From: Ilex aquifolium
Taxonomy: Eukaryota > Streptophyta > Magnoliopsida > Aquifoliales > Aquifoliaceae
NCBI GenBank assembly: GCA_951799425.1
Contig: OX637396.1
Span: forward strand, 34,774,701-34,838,700
Direction: 5' to 3'
Length of the DNA stretch: 64,000 nt
Notes under the pieces: generated by a model
Seen by the model: only the letters and a program-made list of their open reading frames with translations
Told to the model about the DNA's origin: nothing
Database searches by the model: none
Shown here: positions 10,511 through 21,413 of the stretch, piece after piece
Layout of the letters: each line of letters opens with the position of its first letter
Numbering within the stretch: position 1 is the stretch's first letter
Position numbers and translations under genes: made by a program

Positions 10511-12484
10511 GTTCCATTCACGTTGCATTTCTTTCCTTTTAATCTGATTGCCTCTGTTTTCATTTTTTTAAATCAGGTTTAAGTCTGTAAAGAGAAAAAT
10601 GGAAACTCACACTCAGTACCCCAACACTATGGCTCTAATCTCATATTCCCCCTCTATGATCAGTTTTGTCTTATAGACCTTATATTAATTGGTCTCACAT
10701 GGCTTCAAGCTCCCAATGACAGTTAACTTATGGATGGAAAAGGAATAAATTGCATGTCCCTTTATTGCTTCCACCCTCCCTCACCTACTTTGAATTAGTT
10801 ACACATTGCTGCAAAATTCACTGGATTGTATGCATTTTCCATCTAAAGCAAAATGAATCTTTAGTTAGGATTATGTGAAACCAATTCATGTAGTTAAAAG
10901 TTCAGTGGGAGAAATATCAATAGTAGAAGAGGCAACAAAGAACTGGGCTCATATTTTGTAAGTGTAATCTAGCCCATTGAAAGCAAACTAATACTCATTT
11001 TGATTTGTGTTCACCCGTTATTCAGTATGCCCCTAAACTTCCCTATTTTTTCTTGTGTTTACAGCTTGTGAAGATGCCTGTTTCAAGGAGCAATTTTCTT
11101 ATATGCCAGCCACAGATGATTTCGGTTTGAATTGAGCTTGTTAAATATTTGCTTGCCATCTTTTTTTTTCTCTTTATATTTTGTATTTTCCTGTATTATA
11201 TTATTGTCTAAGAGTGCACTAATTGCTTGTAATTTGTTCAAGGGTATGTAACTGCCCACTTGTTTTTTTTTTGGGTAAGTTTCCAACTTGATGTTGTAAA
11301 TGAATGGTATCAAGTTTAGCCATGAGATTGTTATTTGAGAACTAATGAAGGATTTTGTACATTTGCCCAATGAGGACTGTAATATGATTGTTCCTTACTT
11401 AGCCACTGAATTACTTCACAAAGTTTTCGTGATCTTTGGAATTATTATTTGTTCGTTGTTATTGAAAGAGATTATTAATGTGTAAATAGAAATATGCAGA
11501 CAAAAAAAAATGAGAAGAATTACACATGCAATGTGATTAACTATTTTACTGCATAGAGTTGTTGATCTTCCTTAGTCTATATGGGGTGTACTTATCTAAC
11601 TGACCAAACAACATTTTTTGGGTCAAATTGTCAGCATGTTGTCTTGATTTGTATCCAAATACTATTTGTCAAGCGAACGGATTCACGGATTCAAATAATT
11701 ATTAAATATGTGCATCGAAAACCTTCTATCACATGCTAATAAATGAATTAGATTGGCATTGAAGTGCAATATATTCAGACTGAAACCCAACATGTGCTAT
11801 GGTTAGGACTCCTTATGCCCATAGAGTGAGAGCTTCCCCGATCAAATCATGGTTCTCAAAGTGCATTCAATTGTCATTCTTGCATAGCATTAACACGAGC
11901 TATTACATCACATTGTCCCCCAACAACAAAGTCATAGACAAACTTTCATCAAGCTTGTTTCGTCCAGCAAGGTTGCACAAACTTGCCAAACGATAGCTAC
12001 GACGAGACAACAATAAGTTCCAGTGCTGTTTAGGAATACGTGATCCACAGCATATATGATACGAACCTGTAGGAAATTGCCCCTTTGGTCCCTTTGCTAG
12101 AAATGGAATCATGGTCTGCCTCACTGATCCAAGCTCCATTTGGTTGTCTCAAGCTCCATTTGGTTGTCTCATTTTCCAATCATGATCCTACCCCGAAGAA
12201 TGTGAACCTGTAGGAAAATGCCCTTTTCGGCTCCTTGACTTTGATTGCACAAATGCACACTCACAATTGTGCTGCTTCTGCAGATTGTTCCATTTACGAA
12301 GGTCTTTCCACCCTCCAACTTGTCCTGCTTCTGAACGAGCCATGTCCGCCTATGCTTCCACATGGAATGGGATTTTGAGATTATGGTCTTTGATCATATC
12401 CAGTGGAACACACTGCGATGATGAACAGAGTGTTTTGTTCCTTACCTATATAAAGTTGTGGGGATAATAAGATACCAATAGCCG
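10511..12484 (+). other. 3' intron and flank paralogous to the intact R gene
   Basis: The sequence aligns with 50042-52379 downstream of the intact gene, for example gatgatttcggttt near 11114 and agagttgttgatc near 11556. Two indels separate the copies. The intact locus carries an extra 708-bp Helitron (50976-51683). This copy carries about 395 extra bases at roughly 11975-12372, including two adjacent copies of caagctccatttggttgtct. Homology stops at about 12484. No gene is present here. Confidence 0.85.
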
Positions 12485-12666
12485 ATATATTTATGCTATC
12501 TTTCTTACAAGTGGTGGTGGGTTTCGGAAGTTTATTGTGCTGGCCGTGCCACCCCATGTCCCCAATTCTGGCTGGGTTTGCTGACAATATGCCAAATGTA
12601 ATTTGCCTAGGTCGATGTGGATGTGGATATCTCCAATCCTAGTTAGTTTCTCTTGCAAATGTTCAA

Positions 12667-13140
12667 AAGGCTGATTCGGAACAATTGGTAGGTACTGCGA
12701 GTGTTTTGCTTCTGGAACATTTTGTGATGGTTGTTAGACATGTCAGACTGTTGCAGCAAAGAGCTACCATAGTCATAAGGGCATAGTTATCTGCTGATCC
12801 TCTTTATAATATCCTGGGAAAGCACGAAAGGGCATCGCCCATATATTACTTGCATTTGCTATTGGTTGCAGTTTTTTGACATTTTTACTTTGTCTAATCT
12901 TTTTGTTCATTTGCCAAATGGATGTTGCTTGGCAGCTAAAGATGTTAGGATTGCTGCTACCAGGTTTTGGCCTATTTGCAATTGCAATCAATGTAGTTTC
13001 ATGTAGATTCATTTAGTTTTATTTCAGGATTTAATCCAAAATTTTTTAATTTGGTGCTGAGATTAACTCATCCATTACGAAATGAGGATTTCGATTTTTT
13101 TCTGAGATTGTGGGTTATGAATTGGAATTTATTGATTTGA
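12667..13140 (+). repeat. Duplicated CXC-fragment block, copy 2
   Basis: This is the counterpart of 6484-7000. Matching segments are 12667-12733 and 12848-13140. It lies directly downstream of the paralogous R-gene flank, whereas copy 1 lies upstream of the Helitron/LRR block, so the two copies bracket it in direct orientation. Confidence 0.8.
12692..12734 (+). pseudogene. Short CXC-domain exon remnant
   Basis: After an acceptor-like ttggtag the frame reads YCECFASGTFCDGC and then hits TAG. This matches the first CXC box of plant CPP/TSO1-like proteins better than the copy at 6514 does (the C-DGC part is intact). The sequence then diverges from the family. It lies in the second copy of the duplicated block and cannot encode a working domain. 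Confidence 0.65.
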
Positions 13141-13798
13141 GTGTGTGTTTATATATATAAACACACATATGTGATCAAATTTAAAATTAATGCAAAATCA
13201 AAATTCTTTAATTTTAGATACTTTCTCAAATAAGAACTATTTTTTTTTTTTTGCATCTCTCATATACACGTGCTCAATTCAAAGCTCCTTATTTGTAATT
13301 TTTGTTTTTCAAATTAGGATTCTCTCTCTCTATAACGCATTCAAATTTAACATCTAAATCACCTTAATTGTAATTTTTTTTTTCCAAATTGGGATACAGA
13401 TATTAGGGGTATTAATCGAGCTGAGTTTTGCGAACTTGAGTCTGAACCTGGTGAGCTTATTTTTCTAAACGAGCCTAAAAATTGTTCAAGTTGGGCTCTT
13501 TAGAACCCGAGTCGAGGCCGAGTAGCTCGACTATTTTACATATAAAATGAGCCGAAATTTGTGAGTTTGAACCGAGCATTTTAGACTCATTTTTGTAAAC
13601 GAGCCTAAAAAATTGTTCAAGCTTAGCTTGTTTAGAAAACGAGTCGAGCTCGAGCCGAATTTTGCCTGAGCTCGAGCCTGAGTAGTTCACCTCGATGAAC
13701 ACCCCTAATCGATATAGTGACAAATAGCAATGACACAATGAAAAAAACAGCGAAAAATGAAACTGAGTAACATTATAAAATCTCTTCTGCTCTTCATA

Positions 13799-13839
<41 letters not shown>

Positions 13840-14608
13840 TATGTATGTATGTATATACACACACACACACATAACTAATTTCAAAACTTAAACAAATTTC
13901 AAAGGGTTTTCATTTGTGTTTGAAATTTATTTATCTCAATAAAACAGATCTTAGAAAAAAGGAAAATAAAATTTGTTAGTCGTTAATCAAGATAAAGGCA
14001 ATTAAGTAATAAGGTAATATTTAAAATTACAATTTGTACTTAATAACTGAAATTTAGGCGCCAATAGACTTATTAACCGAAAAGTGTGAGTTGCGTACTT
14101 AAAACTAAATAAGTTTTTTGAAGTGTATCCATTGACAATTTTTTGTAATTTCCTTGCTATGAGAGATACAAAAAATAAGAAGGAAAATGATCAAAAAAAT
14201 GTTGCACACTTAACTTGAAGGATGAGGGAGAAAATGGGACAAGTCAGACCTCAATCTCTATCACTTTTTTGGAAAGTGAAGCAACAGCTATGATGAGAAA
14301 ATATTCCAACAATTTATAGAAGAAGAACATATGAATTTTGTGGATGAAATAAACAAAATAAGGACAATGGGGTGGTTTTGAGGAGAAATTCTATGTCTAT
14401 TAAAGCTTTTATCAAATTTTAAATCCTAAATGATGTGATATATTAATAATCATTGGATGGTTATTGAAAGTTTATGCGATCCACTGATTTAATGATTTCC
14501 ATTGATTTAATGTAGAAAATGCAAAGCAAAAATGATAGGATCATCTTTAGCTGAGAACGTTCTATATATTTTTTAAACCCTTTTAAGTATTTTTAAGTAG
14601 TGCTATTT
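13141..14608. other. Gene-free stretch with microsatellites
   Basis: It contains a CT microsatellite (about 13801-13838), followed by short gtat and acacac runs to about 13872, and the GAGCTC-rich repeat listed separately. The remainder up to the pararetrovirus edge is AT-rich with no recognised gene or element. Confidence 0.5.
13430..13715. repeat. GAGCTCGAGCC-type degenerate repeat
   Basis: Two imperfect units run at about 13455-13540 and 13570-13645, sharing aaacgagcctaaaaa-ttgttcaag and gagtcgag-tcgag. Such GAGCTCGAGCCGA repeats are common in plant intergenic DNA and are often parts of DNA transposons. No ends were identified here. Confidence 0.55.
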
Positions 14609-14621
14609 TATATATATACCA
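14609..14621. other. TA repeat meeting a truncated primer-binding-site-like motif
   Basis: Bases 14609-14618 are five TA units. Overlapping their end, the minus strand reads TTTTGGTAT. Caulimovirid genomes use initiator tRNA-Met as primer, and the site begins TGGTATCAGAGC; only TGGTAT is left here. The edge of the viral sequence therefore seems to fall inside the primer site. Six bases alone are weak evidence, but the position downstream of the promoter and leader is right. Confidence 0.4.
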
Positions 14622-14938
14622 AAATACAACAAGTGCGGAAAGTCATGAGTTATGAGGAGAATCACAAGCTGTAGATATAAATGGCAAATAATTTTCTTTA
14701 CTGAAGAAAATCTTTCAACAAAACATACAAATTACAATACTGAAATTAAAGATGGATACTTACAACACTAGCACTAATGGGCTAGTGGAATAAGGTTGCA
14801 GAAATAAAGATAACAGAATAAAAACTCTTCTTTTGCATCATAAAGAAGGCTTACAATATTTAGAGAAGGGGTAGGAGAGTGTTTACAGGGCTTGTAGTAG
14901 TTCTAAAAAAACCTGCTTACAAATGAAAAGGAGAAGGT

Positions 14939-14948
14939 CTTATATAGA
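14939..14948 (-). promoter_or_regulatory. Pararetroviral promoter TATA box
   Basis: Minus-strand TCTATATAAG lies about 330 bases downstream of the second ORF's stop codon and is followed by a pyrimidine-rich GACCTTCTCC start-site-like stretch. This is the layout of caulimovirid full-length transcript promoters. The intergenic region between ORF 2 and the element edge (14622-15274) has no other gene. Confidence 0.65.
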
Positions 14949-15274
14949 GGTAAGGACTTCAGAGAGAATCATTGTAATGATTTCCCTTTTGCTTTAACTC
15001 TGGGTAAAGTCTTTCACCTTCTATTTTCGGTGGAAAAGGTGGAGTAAATGACTTTTACTCAGGGTAATTGTTGACTGAAGGGACTAATGAGCCCTACTGT
15101 TGTCTGGAGAATCTTCTTTCGGTGAAAAGCATATTTGAATAATGACTGTCGACTACTTTACTAGGGGAAAGAGCCAGGCTCACTTATTGATGCCTTATCG
15201 TTACACGTGACAGACATCTTTTCTTCCATTAGTGGGAAAGTAGTGATTGAAGTTATCACGGGTAAAGAAAAGAA

Positions 15275-16683
15275 TCAAGGAGAAGCCAGATCAGGGGTGA
15301 GGTCATCATATCCTGCATATGGGTCTTGGCTGTCTTGGAAAGGATCCAAAGATGCATTTACAGACGCTTGGGAGGATGCTGATGAATCACTGTCAGTATC
15401 TGAATTATCAAGAAGTTTTTGTGCCCATAGTAAGATTTTGGCAGTCTTCTTCTTGGAGGTCTTCTTCTTGCTTGAATCCTTAGAGGAGGATTTCTTCTGT
15501 TTGCCGGAATCTTTAGCAGATGATTTTTCCAATTTCACTGGGACTGTGGAAGGACTAGCAGTGTCCTTGACTGGAGTTGCTGGGGGCAAGGTTGCTGGTA
15601 CTACTACTGGGGTTGGAACCTTGACTGGGAACTCCTGTTTGACAAGAGTGATAATGTCACTCTGCTGGAATCTGGGCCACCATTTGGCATAGAATTGCCT
15701 GACAATATTGAATCCAGCAATTTCCCATTTCCATTTGAGAATCCATGGGACTTTGTACCTGCAAATAAAGATTAGTAATAAAGGAAACTGACTCTCATGT
15801 TTACTAGGACGGTAAATAGATGAGAAGACAGTAATCTGATCTTGGAGATCAGCAGGAAAGATTTCAAGAATGGGGCCGTGCATAAACCACCACTGTGCGA
15901 ACCAGGCAGGAATCTGGCTTTTGAAATCTTTATGAAAATTAAGGAACCATGAATGGGAGTAGTCCTCATTCTGGTGGAGTAGGATTTTGAACCATGATTC
16001 TTTATAATCATAATAATTGAATTGTCTGTTGTGGTATGGTAGATCTCGGAGCAAAGAAGGGTGAGATCCCCATTCACTGACAGAAATAATCTTTAAAATA
16101 ATCAAAGAATGATATATAACCTTGTTTGGGTTAAACTTATCATTAATTGGTTTAACAAAGATAAACCTGGTAAAGAATAGGATATCTTGATAGAAACTAT
16201 GGGTCTTTTCAGGTTTTGTTGGAATAAAGGTCCATCCTAGCTCAATATAGGCTTTGACTAGGTCAATGGGATCAGTCAGGTGAACAGAAGGTGATTCAAT
16301 AGCAAATACATTCTGTGTATAAGCCTTGATGTAATCAACCATTGGGCCTTTGTGGGCTGACTGTGAATGGTGAGGAATATATGAGTTAACAACCTGGCTA
16401 GAGGGCCTGACAGGTGGTTGTTGGGCCATTTGTTTAAAGGTAAGTGGGTTGACAGTAGTAGTCGGCAGGGCTACTGGCCTGGTGACTAAGGTAGAAGTGG
16501 ATTGGGCTACTGGCCTCACTGGATTAGGGTTTCCCAAAGAGTGGAAACGGTTGACCAAAACAATTGCGGCTGATTGGGCTGGTAATTGGTTTGGGCTTGG
16601 TAAGGCTAATAATTTATTTTTTTTCCTTTATCCCTCCTGGGTTTGGAAGAGGAACTGGGGTTATTTTTGTTCCTGTCCGCCAT
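15275..16683 (-). pseudogene. Pararetroviral ORF 2, function unknown
   Basis: The likely start is the ATG at 16683 (MADRNKNNP), which overlaps the last 23 bases of the polyprotein frame in another phase. A frameshift in an A-run near 16615-16625 breaks it, after which 427 codons stay open to the stop at 15275. The N-terminus is Pro/Thr/Val-rich. The middle, about 230 residues, is rich in Trp, Phe and His (for example WGSHPSLLRDLPYHNRQF, then a WFAQWW cluster). The C-terminus is a Lys/Ser-rich stretch followed by an acidic tail. I recognise no enzymatic motif. Second ORFs of unknown role are known in florendoviruses. The long open stretch suggests this gene decayed later or more slowly than the polyprotein. 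Confidence 0.65.
16594..16613. repeat. 20-bp direct repeat, copy 1 (in ORF 2)
   Basis: GGCTTGGTAAGGCTAATAAT occurs here and again at 23894-23913, 7.3 kb away in the same orientation. Copy 1 is within the N-terminal part of viral ORF 2. Copy 2 marks the start of the inverted movement-protein segment. Confidence 0.9.
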
Positions 16684-17046
16684 GAGGTTCCTGCAGAAAT
16701 TCACGGGTTAGGAAATCAGGAATACAGTTATTACTGCATTTAATATATTTGATATCAAAATCGAAAATACTCAAAATAAATTGTCATCTGGCAAAAATTT
16801 GCTTACTAGCAATATTTTGAACATCTTGTTCTAAAACATGTTTTGCTGATTTACAGTCGACACGAATTAGAAATCTCTGATTTAGTATATCATTCTGGAA
16901 TTTTGAGACACACAGGACAATAGATAATTTTTTTTTTTAATAGTACTATAATTTGCTTGTGCTTTGTTCCAAATTCCAGAATGGAACCGAACAATTTGTT
17001 CAGGAGAATTAGGAGATTCTCTCTGAAGGAGGATACCACCATAGCC
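16661..17046 (-). pseudogene. Pararetroviral RNase H, C-terminal part
   Basis: Directly beside the solo LTR the minus strand resumes the RNase H domain with GYGGILLQRE and SGIWNKAQANYS. After a shift in an A-run it continues with IRVDCKSAKH and ends with IPDFLTREFLQ, the usual caulimovirid RNase H end. An in-frame stop lies near 16795. The polyprotein frame ends at TAA 16661-16663, overlapping the ATG of ORF 2. The other half of the domain is at 19483-19600, so the LTR insertion split it. Confidence 0.8.
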
Positions 17047-17433
17047 TGTAAAACCCGGGAAATTTAAACTTTTTCCAAAAAAGGGCAAAATAGTAATTTG
17101 CCACTATAATGCGTATTTAAAATACTCATGTTCTAGACCTCGGATGAGGAAACGGAGTTCACTGTTGAATTCGTATCGCGAAATTTAGTCACCTTGTCAA
17201 ATTTCGTCGAATTCCGAAGTAGTCGGATTTTGCACGTCGTTCGAGGCGACTGCGTGGCGATTTACCTTACGAACGTCCCCATAATTAAATTTTATAAAAT
17301 TTCCTTAAAATTAAGTTAAAGTTCAAATAAAATTAATTTGAACTTAAACTGGGATCAAACGAATCGTTTCGGGACGAAATTAGACCCGATTAAGCGAATG
17401 ACACGTGGCGCGACGTGGGTCGAGTATTAGAAC

Positions 17434-17441
17434 TATAAATA
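17434..17441 (+). promoter_or_regulatory. LTR promoter TATA box
   Basis: TATAAATA followed by AGAGGC, about 390 bases into the solo LTR, in good position for the U3/R border. It gives the LTR its plus-strand sense. Confidence 0.65.
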
Positions 17442-19098
17442 GAGGCAAATATCTGCATTTTAGGCAGAAAAATTATGCCATTGTGCTGGTCTTCAACGTG
17501 TGGGAGAAAGAGGGAGAGAAAAAAGAGAAAACCTTGATCTTCAAGCTATCTCCGGCGATTTCCCGGACTTCCGTCGCTCGGAATCCGTCGAACCAAGAGT
17601 CAAAGTCGATCCTCTCGACGAGGGCTACGCAACCACACCAAGAACGGGGGATTTCACCGAAGATCCAAAAGAGGAGATTTGGGGAAAATCTAGTCTTGGG
17701 CTAGGAAAGTGTTCTTGAAGCTTCCTTCGGGTGATTACGCTTCAAGAGGTAGGGTTCTCCCTACTTTGGTGTAATCTTTCCTTAGATGTTAGTAGTCTAA
17801 AGTTTTGATATGCTATGCCTAGGATAGACCTTCATATATAGGTTTATGGTCATAGAAATGGAAAAGTGAGCATAGAGATGGTTTAAATCTAATTTCTAGC
17901 TTAACTTTGGTGTATGAAGTTACATGTGAATTATTATGTAACTTGGGGAAATTTGAGGCATGATTATGAGATTTATAAATTGTGCCTAGAAGGTGTTTGA
18001 TTAAATGTCTTGTTTGAATGGAAATAGTTGTTTTAATTGAATTGAAATAACATGCTTAAGTTTAACTTGTGGAATCATATGCATATGATATGATTTGTAA
18101 TTAAATGTGCTTGTTGATATATGCATATGTTGATATAGTAATATTGAAATGAATATGGTAATTATATGCTTAGGATATAAATTTACCATGGATGTGTTGA
18201 AATTGTGCATGGGTTGTTCTTGACATATTGAACATCATGTGGTATGCAATGGGACATAGCATTGCATGTGCACGGAAGCATCTCATTACATGGGTGTGTG
18301 CATGGTGGATGTCAACGCCACACTTGGTGATTGACAAAATGGCTTGGGAAAAGTTGGGTCGAAGACCTAGCTAAGCCCATGATTGCATGATAAATTGGGT
18401 CGGGATGAGCAAGAAGAGGCATGACGACCTCTCGGGTGAAAGACCCGGTGATTTGGGGGGTGCACTCCATTGGTATAAGAGCCCATAAAGTGTACGGGTG
18501 TGGAAGACCATTGGTATGAGTCCATGAAAAAGTCCGATCCCAAGAAAGACCCTAGCTTTGAAAATGTCATTTGATGAAACATAAATGATGAAATGAAACA
18601 CTTTGGCATTGCATCGTGTTGTAGGAGTCGGTGAGGACTCGGGTTGAAATGCATGAGGGAGTGACATCTCATTTCATGGCATGGTAGTATTGCATTCCAA
18701 CTTAGGATGCATGTCCTTGTGAGAAATGATTGTTTGCAAATGAATGTTGCATGAGCATGAACATCTAGGGGGAGAGTAGCCCTTGTAGGGTTTACTTTAC
18801 TGGGCGTTGGCTCACCCTGTACGGGAAACATTTCAGGTGTGGGGTTTACACCGGCGGATGGCTCACTTGGAGAGCATCAAGCATGAAGGGGGCCGGCTTG
18901 TGGCCTTAGTTCGAGTTTTTGTAAAACTTTTGTATAAATTCCATTTTGATATGTAAATTATGGAATTAATTGTAATGGAACTTGTATAAGTTGTGTATTA
19001 TATGGAAATCCTTGTCAAACATGTATTTGATGAATTGGGAAGGGTTTTGAATGGCTTGGAAATGAAAAATAGGTAAAAAGGGCAATTATGGGCCAGGC

Positions 19099-19196
19099 GT
19101 ACCGGTACGGTTAGGTCCAGAAGGCGTAGCGTACCGGTACGCGTACCGGTACGGTTAGGTCCAGTAGGCGTAGCGTACCGGTACGCGTACCGGTAC
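19099..19196. repeat. Five GTACCGGTAC palindromes in the solo LTR
   Basis: The 10-bp palindrome GTACCGGTAC occurs exactly at 19099, 19131, 19143, 19175 and 19187. The spacing alternates 32, 12, 32 and 12, because a 44-bp unit containing ggttaggtccag is repeated. It lies near the 3' end of the LTR. Confidence 0.9.
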
Positions 19197-19477
19197 ACTC
19201 TCCAAAATTCAGAATTTTTTTATTCTTTTGCCAAGTCTTCGGGCTATGTTTTCCTCCCTTCTAATGTTACAAATGGATAATAAGGGGATACCAATGGTGG
19301 TATATTGGATCTCGGATAGGTCAACCAACCGAAAGAAATTGGACTTGTATTTTTTTTATCCCGGTAAAGGGAATGTGGTGCCGCGGTATCGGGTTAAGCG
19401 ACATCCACGGGTATTTCCGCGGGTTGACGGGTTGTCAACGGTTAATACAGGACCCCCGAAAAAAATGGGGCGTCACA

Positions 19478-21413
19478 TAACCAACATCGGAGGCATCAGT
19501 CTGAATGATTTTAAAGGAATCAACAGATGGAATTCCAAGACAGGGCAAGGTTTTGATGAACTGTTTGACAATAGAAGTATGAACAGATGTCCAAGGAGAA
19601 GGATTTCCTTTGAGTCTGTCATACAGAGGTTTAACGGTTTTCCTAAGATCCTAATAGAAGTAAGAAACATAGTTTAGGGAACCTAAGAACCTTTGCAATT
19701 GAGTTTTATCAGTGATCTTATCAGGAAACTTGTCTGCAAATTGGATAGATCTACTGATGGGAACAATGGTGGACTGTTGGATGTTATATCCAAGAAACCT
19801 TATTGAGGTTTGAAACAACTTAATCTTAGGAGTAGAGATGACTATATCATTTTGCTTGACTATCTCTACAAAGGCATTAAGATGTTTCCAATGTTCTTCT
19901 ATTGACCTGAAAAGATGAGAATATCATCTATATAGACAATAGAGAAATGACTAATGCAATTAAAAATTTCATTCATTATGTTCTGGAATTCACTAGGAGC
20001 ATTTTTTAACCCAAATGTCATCACATTCCATTCATAATGACCAAAGGGAGTTACAAAGGCAGTTTTATATCTATCTTCTGGATAAATTTGAATCTGCCAA
20101 TAACCACTTTTAAGATCAAATTTCGAGAATATTATAGACTTACTGAGTCTTTTGATTAAATCTTGTTTGTTTGGAATTAGGTATCTTATCCATTCTAAAA
20201 CAGCATTTAATGGTTTGTAATTGATTACTAACCTTGGGACACCTCTTTCTAATTCTGCATTTTTGATGACATAGAAAGCTGGACATGACCAAGGAGATTT
20301 GCTATTTCGAATAATACCATTTTTAAGTAATTCAGAAATCTCTTTTTTGCAGATTTCCATTGTCTCATGGTTCATTTGAATAGGTCTAGACTTAGTAGGG
20401 ATATCTGTCTCACTAAATCCTTTAATATACGGAAGTCTTACCATGTGTTTTTTCCTATGCCAGAAAGCTGTAGGAAGAGTAGAACATACTTCTGCTTCCA
20501 ATTTTTCTTTAAACCTATCAATCTTTTGCATTAAGATTGGGTTGGTTAATTGTTCATTAATCCTAAGGTGATTAGTTTCTTCTTGGAGAAATTTCACTTG
20601 ATTAATTTTCCTGTTGATAACATTAAGGGACTTTGAGATTGAATAATCTTTTTGCTGCCTTAATTGTTTTTCTTCAGGTTTAGTAACAAATTTAAAAACT
20701 ACAGTTTGACCAAAATGCTTGGTTGTTAGTCCATCTGTACCTGTTGTAAAAGGATACAATAAGTATACAAATGGTAAACCAAGAATGACTAAGTCAGTCA
20801 TGTCTTTTACAAGTATGAATGACGTTTTGAAACATACATCATCTTGACAAACATGCACCTTTGGTAATTTATATTTAACCTTCATTCTACTGCCATTGGC
20901 AAAACTAATTCTTTCCAATGTTTTTTCATAAAATTTGGTTGGAATTATTCCTTCCTGAGTACAATTTACATCTGCACCAGTATCAATGAGGGCAATGGTA
21001 TTAAGAACAAAATCGTCAGAAATAACAATTTTTACTTCAACATACCATTTTTGAATAATCAATTTATTAATTAGATTAATCCTTTTATTATTTGTTTGTG
21101 AGCATCCATCGTAAGATGGCAGGTTCGTTAAACCAGAGATTTCCATCAACATGGTGGAGGTTACAGGTATCCCCTGAGAATATGCTCTGTCTTGACTAAA
21201 TGGATTAACTAAATTTTCAGATTCAAATTGTTCTTCAGGATCTGAGTCCTTCGATTTATCTAAATCATTTCTAGTTTGTAAAAGACTTAAAGCTTCTGCA
21301 AATTTATTGTCTTGAGCTTTTAGATCTTTTATTTCTTCTTTTAACTTACTAACTTCACTTTGGAGATCTTGTAAGGTGACTTCTTTCTTCTTTTCCTTAC
21401 TAAATCTTTCCAT
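19478..21413 (-). pseudogene. Pararetroviral protease, reverse transcriptase and RNase H N-part
   Basis: The open stretch 19899-21413 starts with a Lys/Glu-rich coiled-coil-like segment. It holds the aspartic protease signature LIDTGADVN, then RT with FSKFDLKSGYWQI and the catalytic YIDDILIFS. A frameshift after that box and a stop near 19643 interrupt the downstream RT thumb and the start of RNase H (IIQTDASDVGY). The enzyme set copies viral RNA into DNA. There is no integrase, which separates it from Ty3/gypsy elements. It is broken here by the frameshift, the stop, and the solo LTR at 19477. Confidence 0.88.

Larger units (their letters stand above)
17042..19482 (+). mobile_element. Solo LTR inserted in the pararetroviral RNase H
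   Basis: The LTR runs 17047-19477 (2,431 bases). It begins TGTAAAACCCGGG, ends GGGGCGTCACA and is flanked by 5-bp target duplications differing at one base (TAGCC at 17042-17046, TAACC at 19478-19482). A TATAAATA box at 17434-17441 sets its sense as plus. Removing the LTR plus one target copy restores continuity of the viral reading frame across the site. There is no internal retrotransposon region, so this is a solo LTR left by recombination. Its large size is typical of Ty3/gypsy families. Open frames inside it (17405-17718, 18367-18831) show no protein family. Confidence 0.88.

Noticed and set aside
15207..15692. Plus-strand open frame
   Set aside because: It lies opposite the viral ORF 2 and has no protein signature of its own.
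17405..18831. Open frames within the solo LTR on both strands
   Set aside because: LTR DNA with no conserved domain; they overlap in several frames and have no splice or family support.
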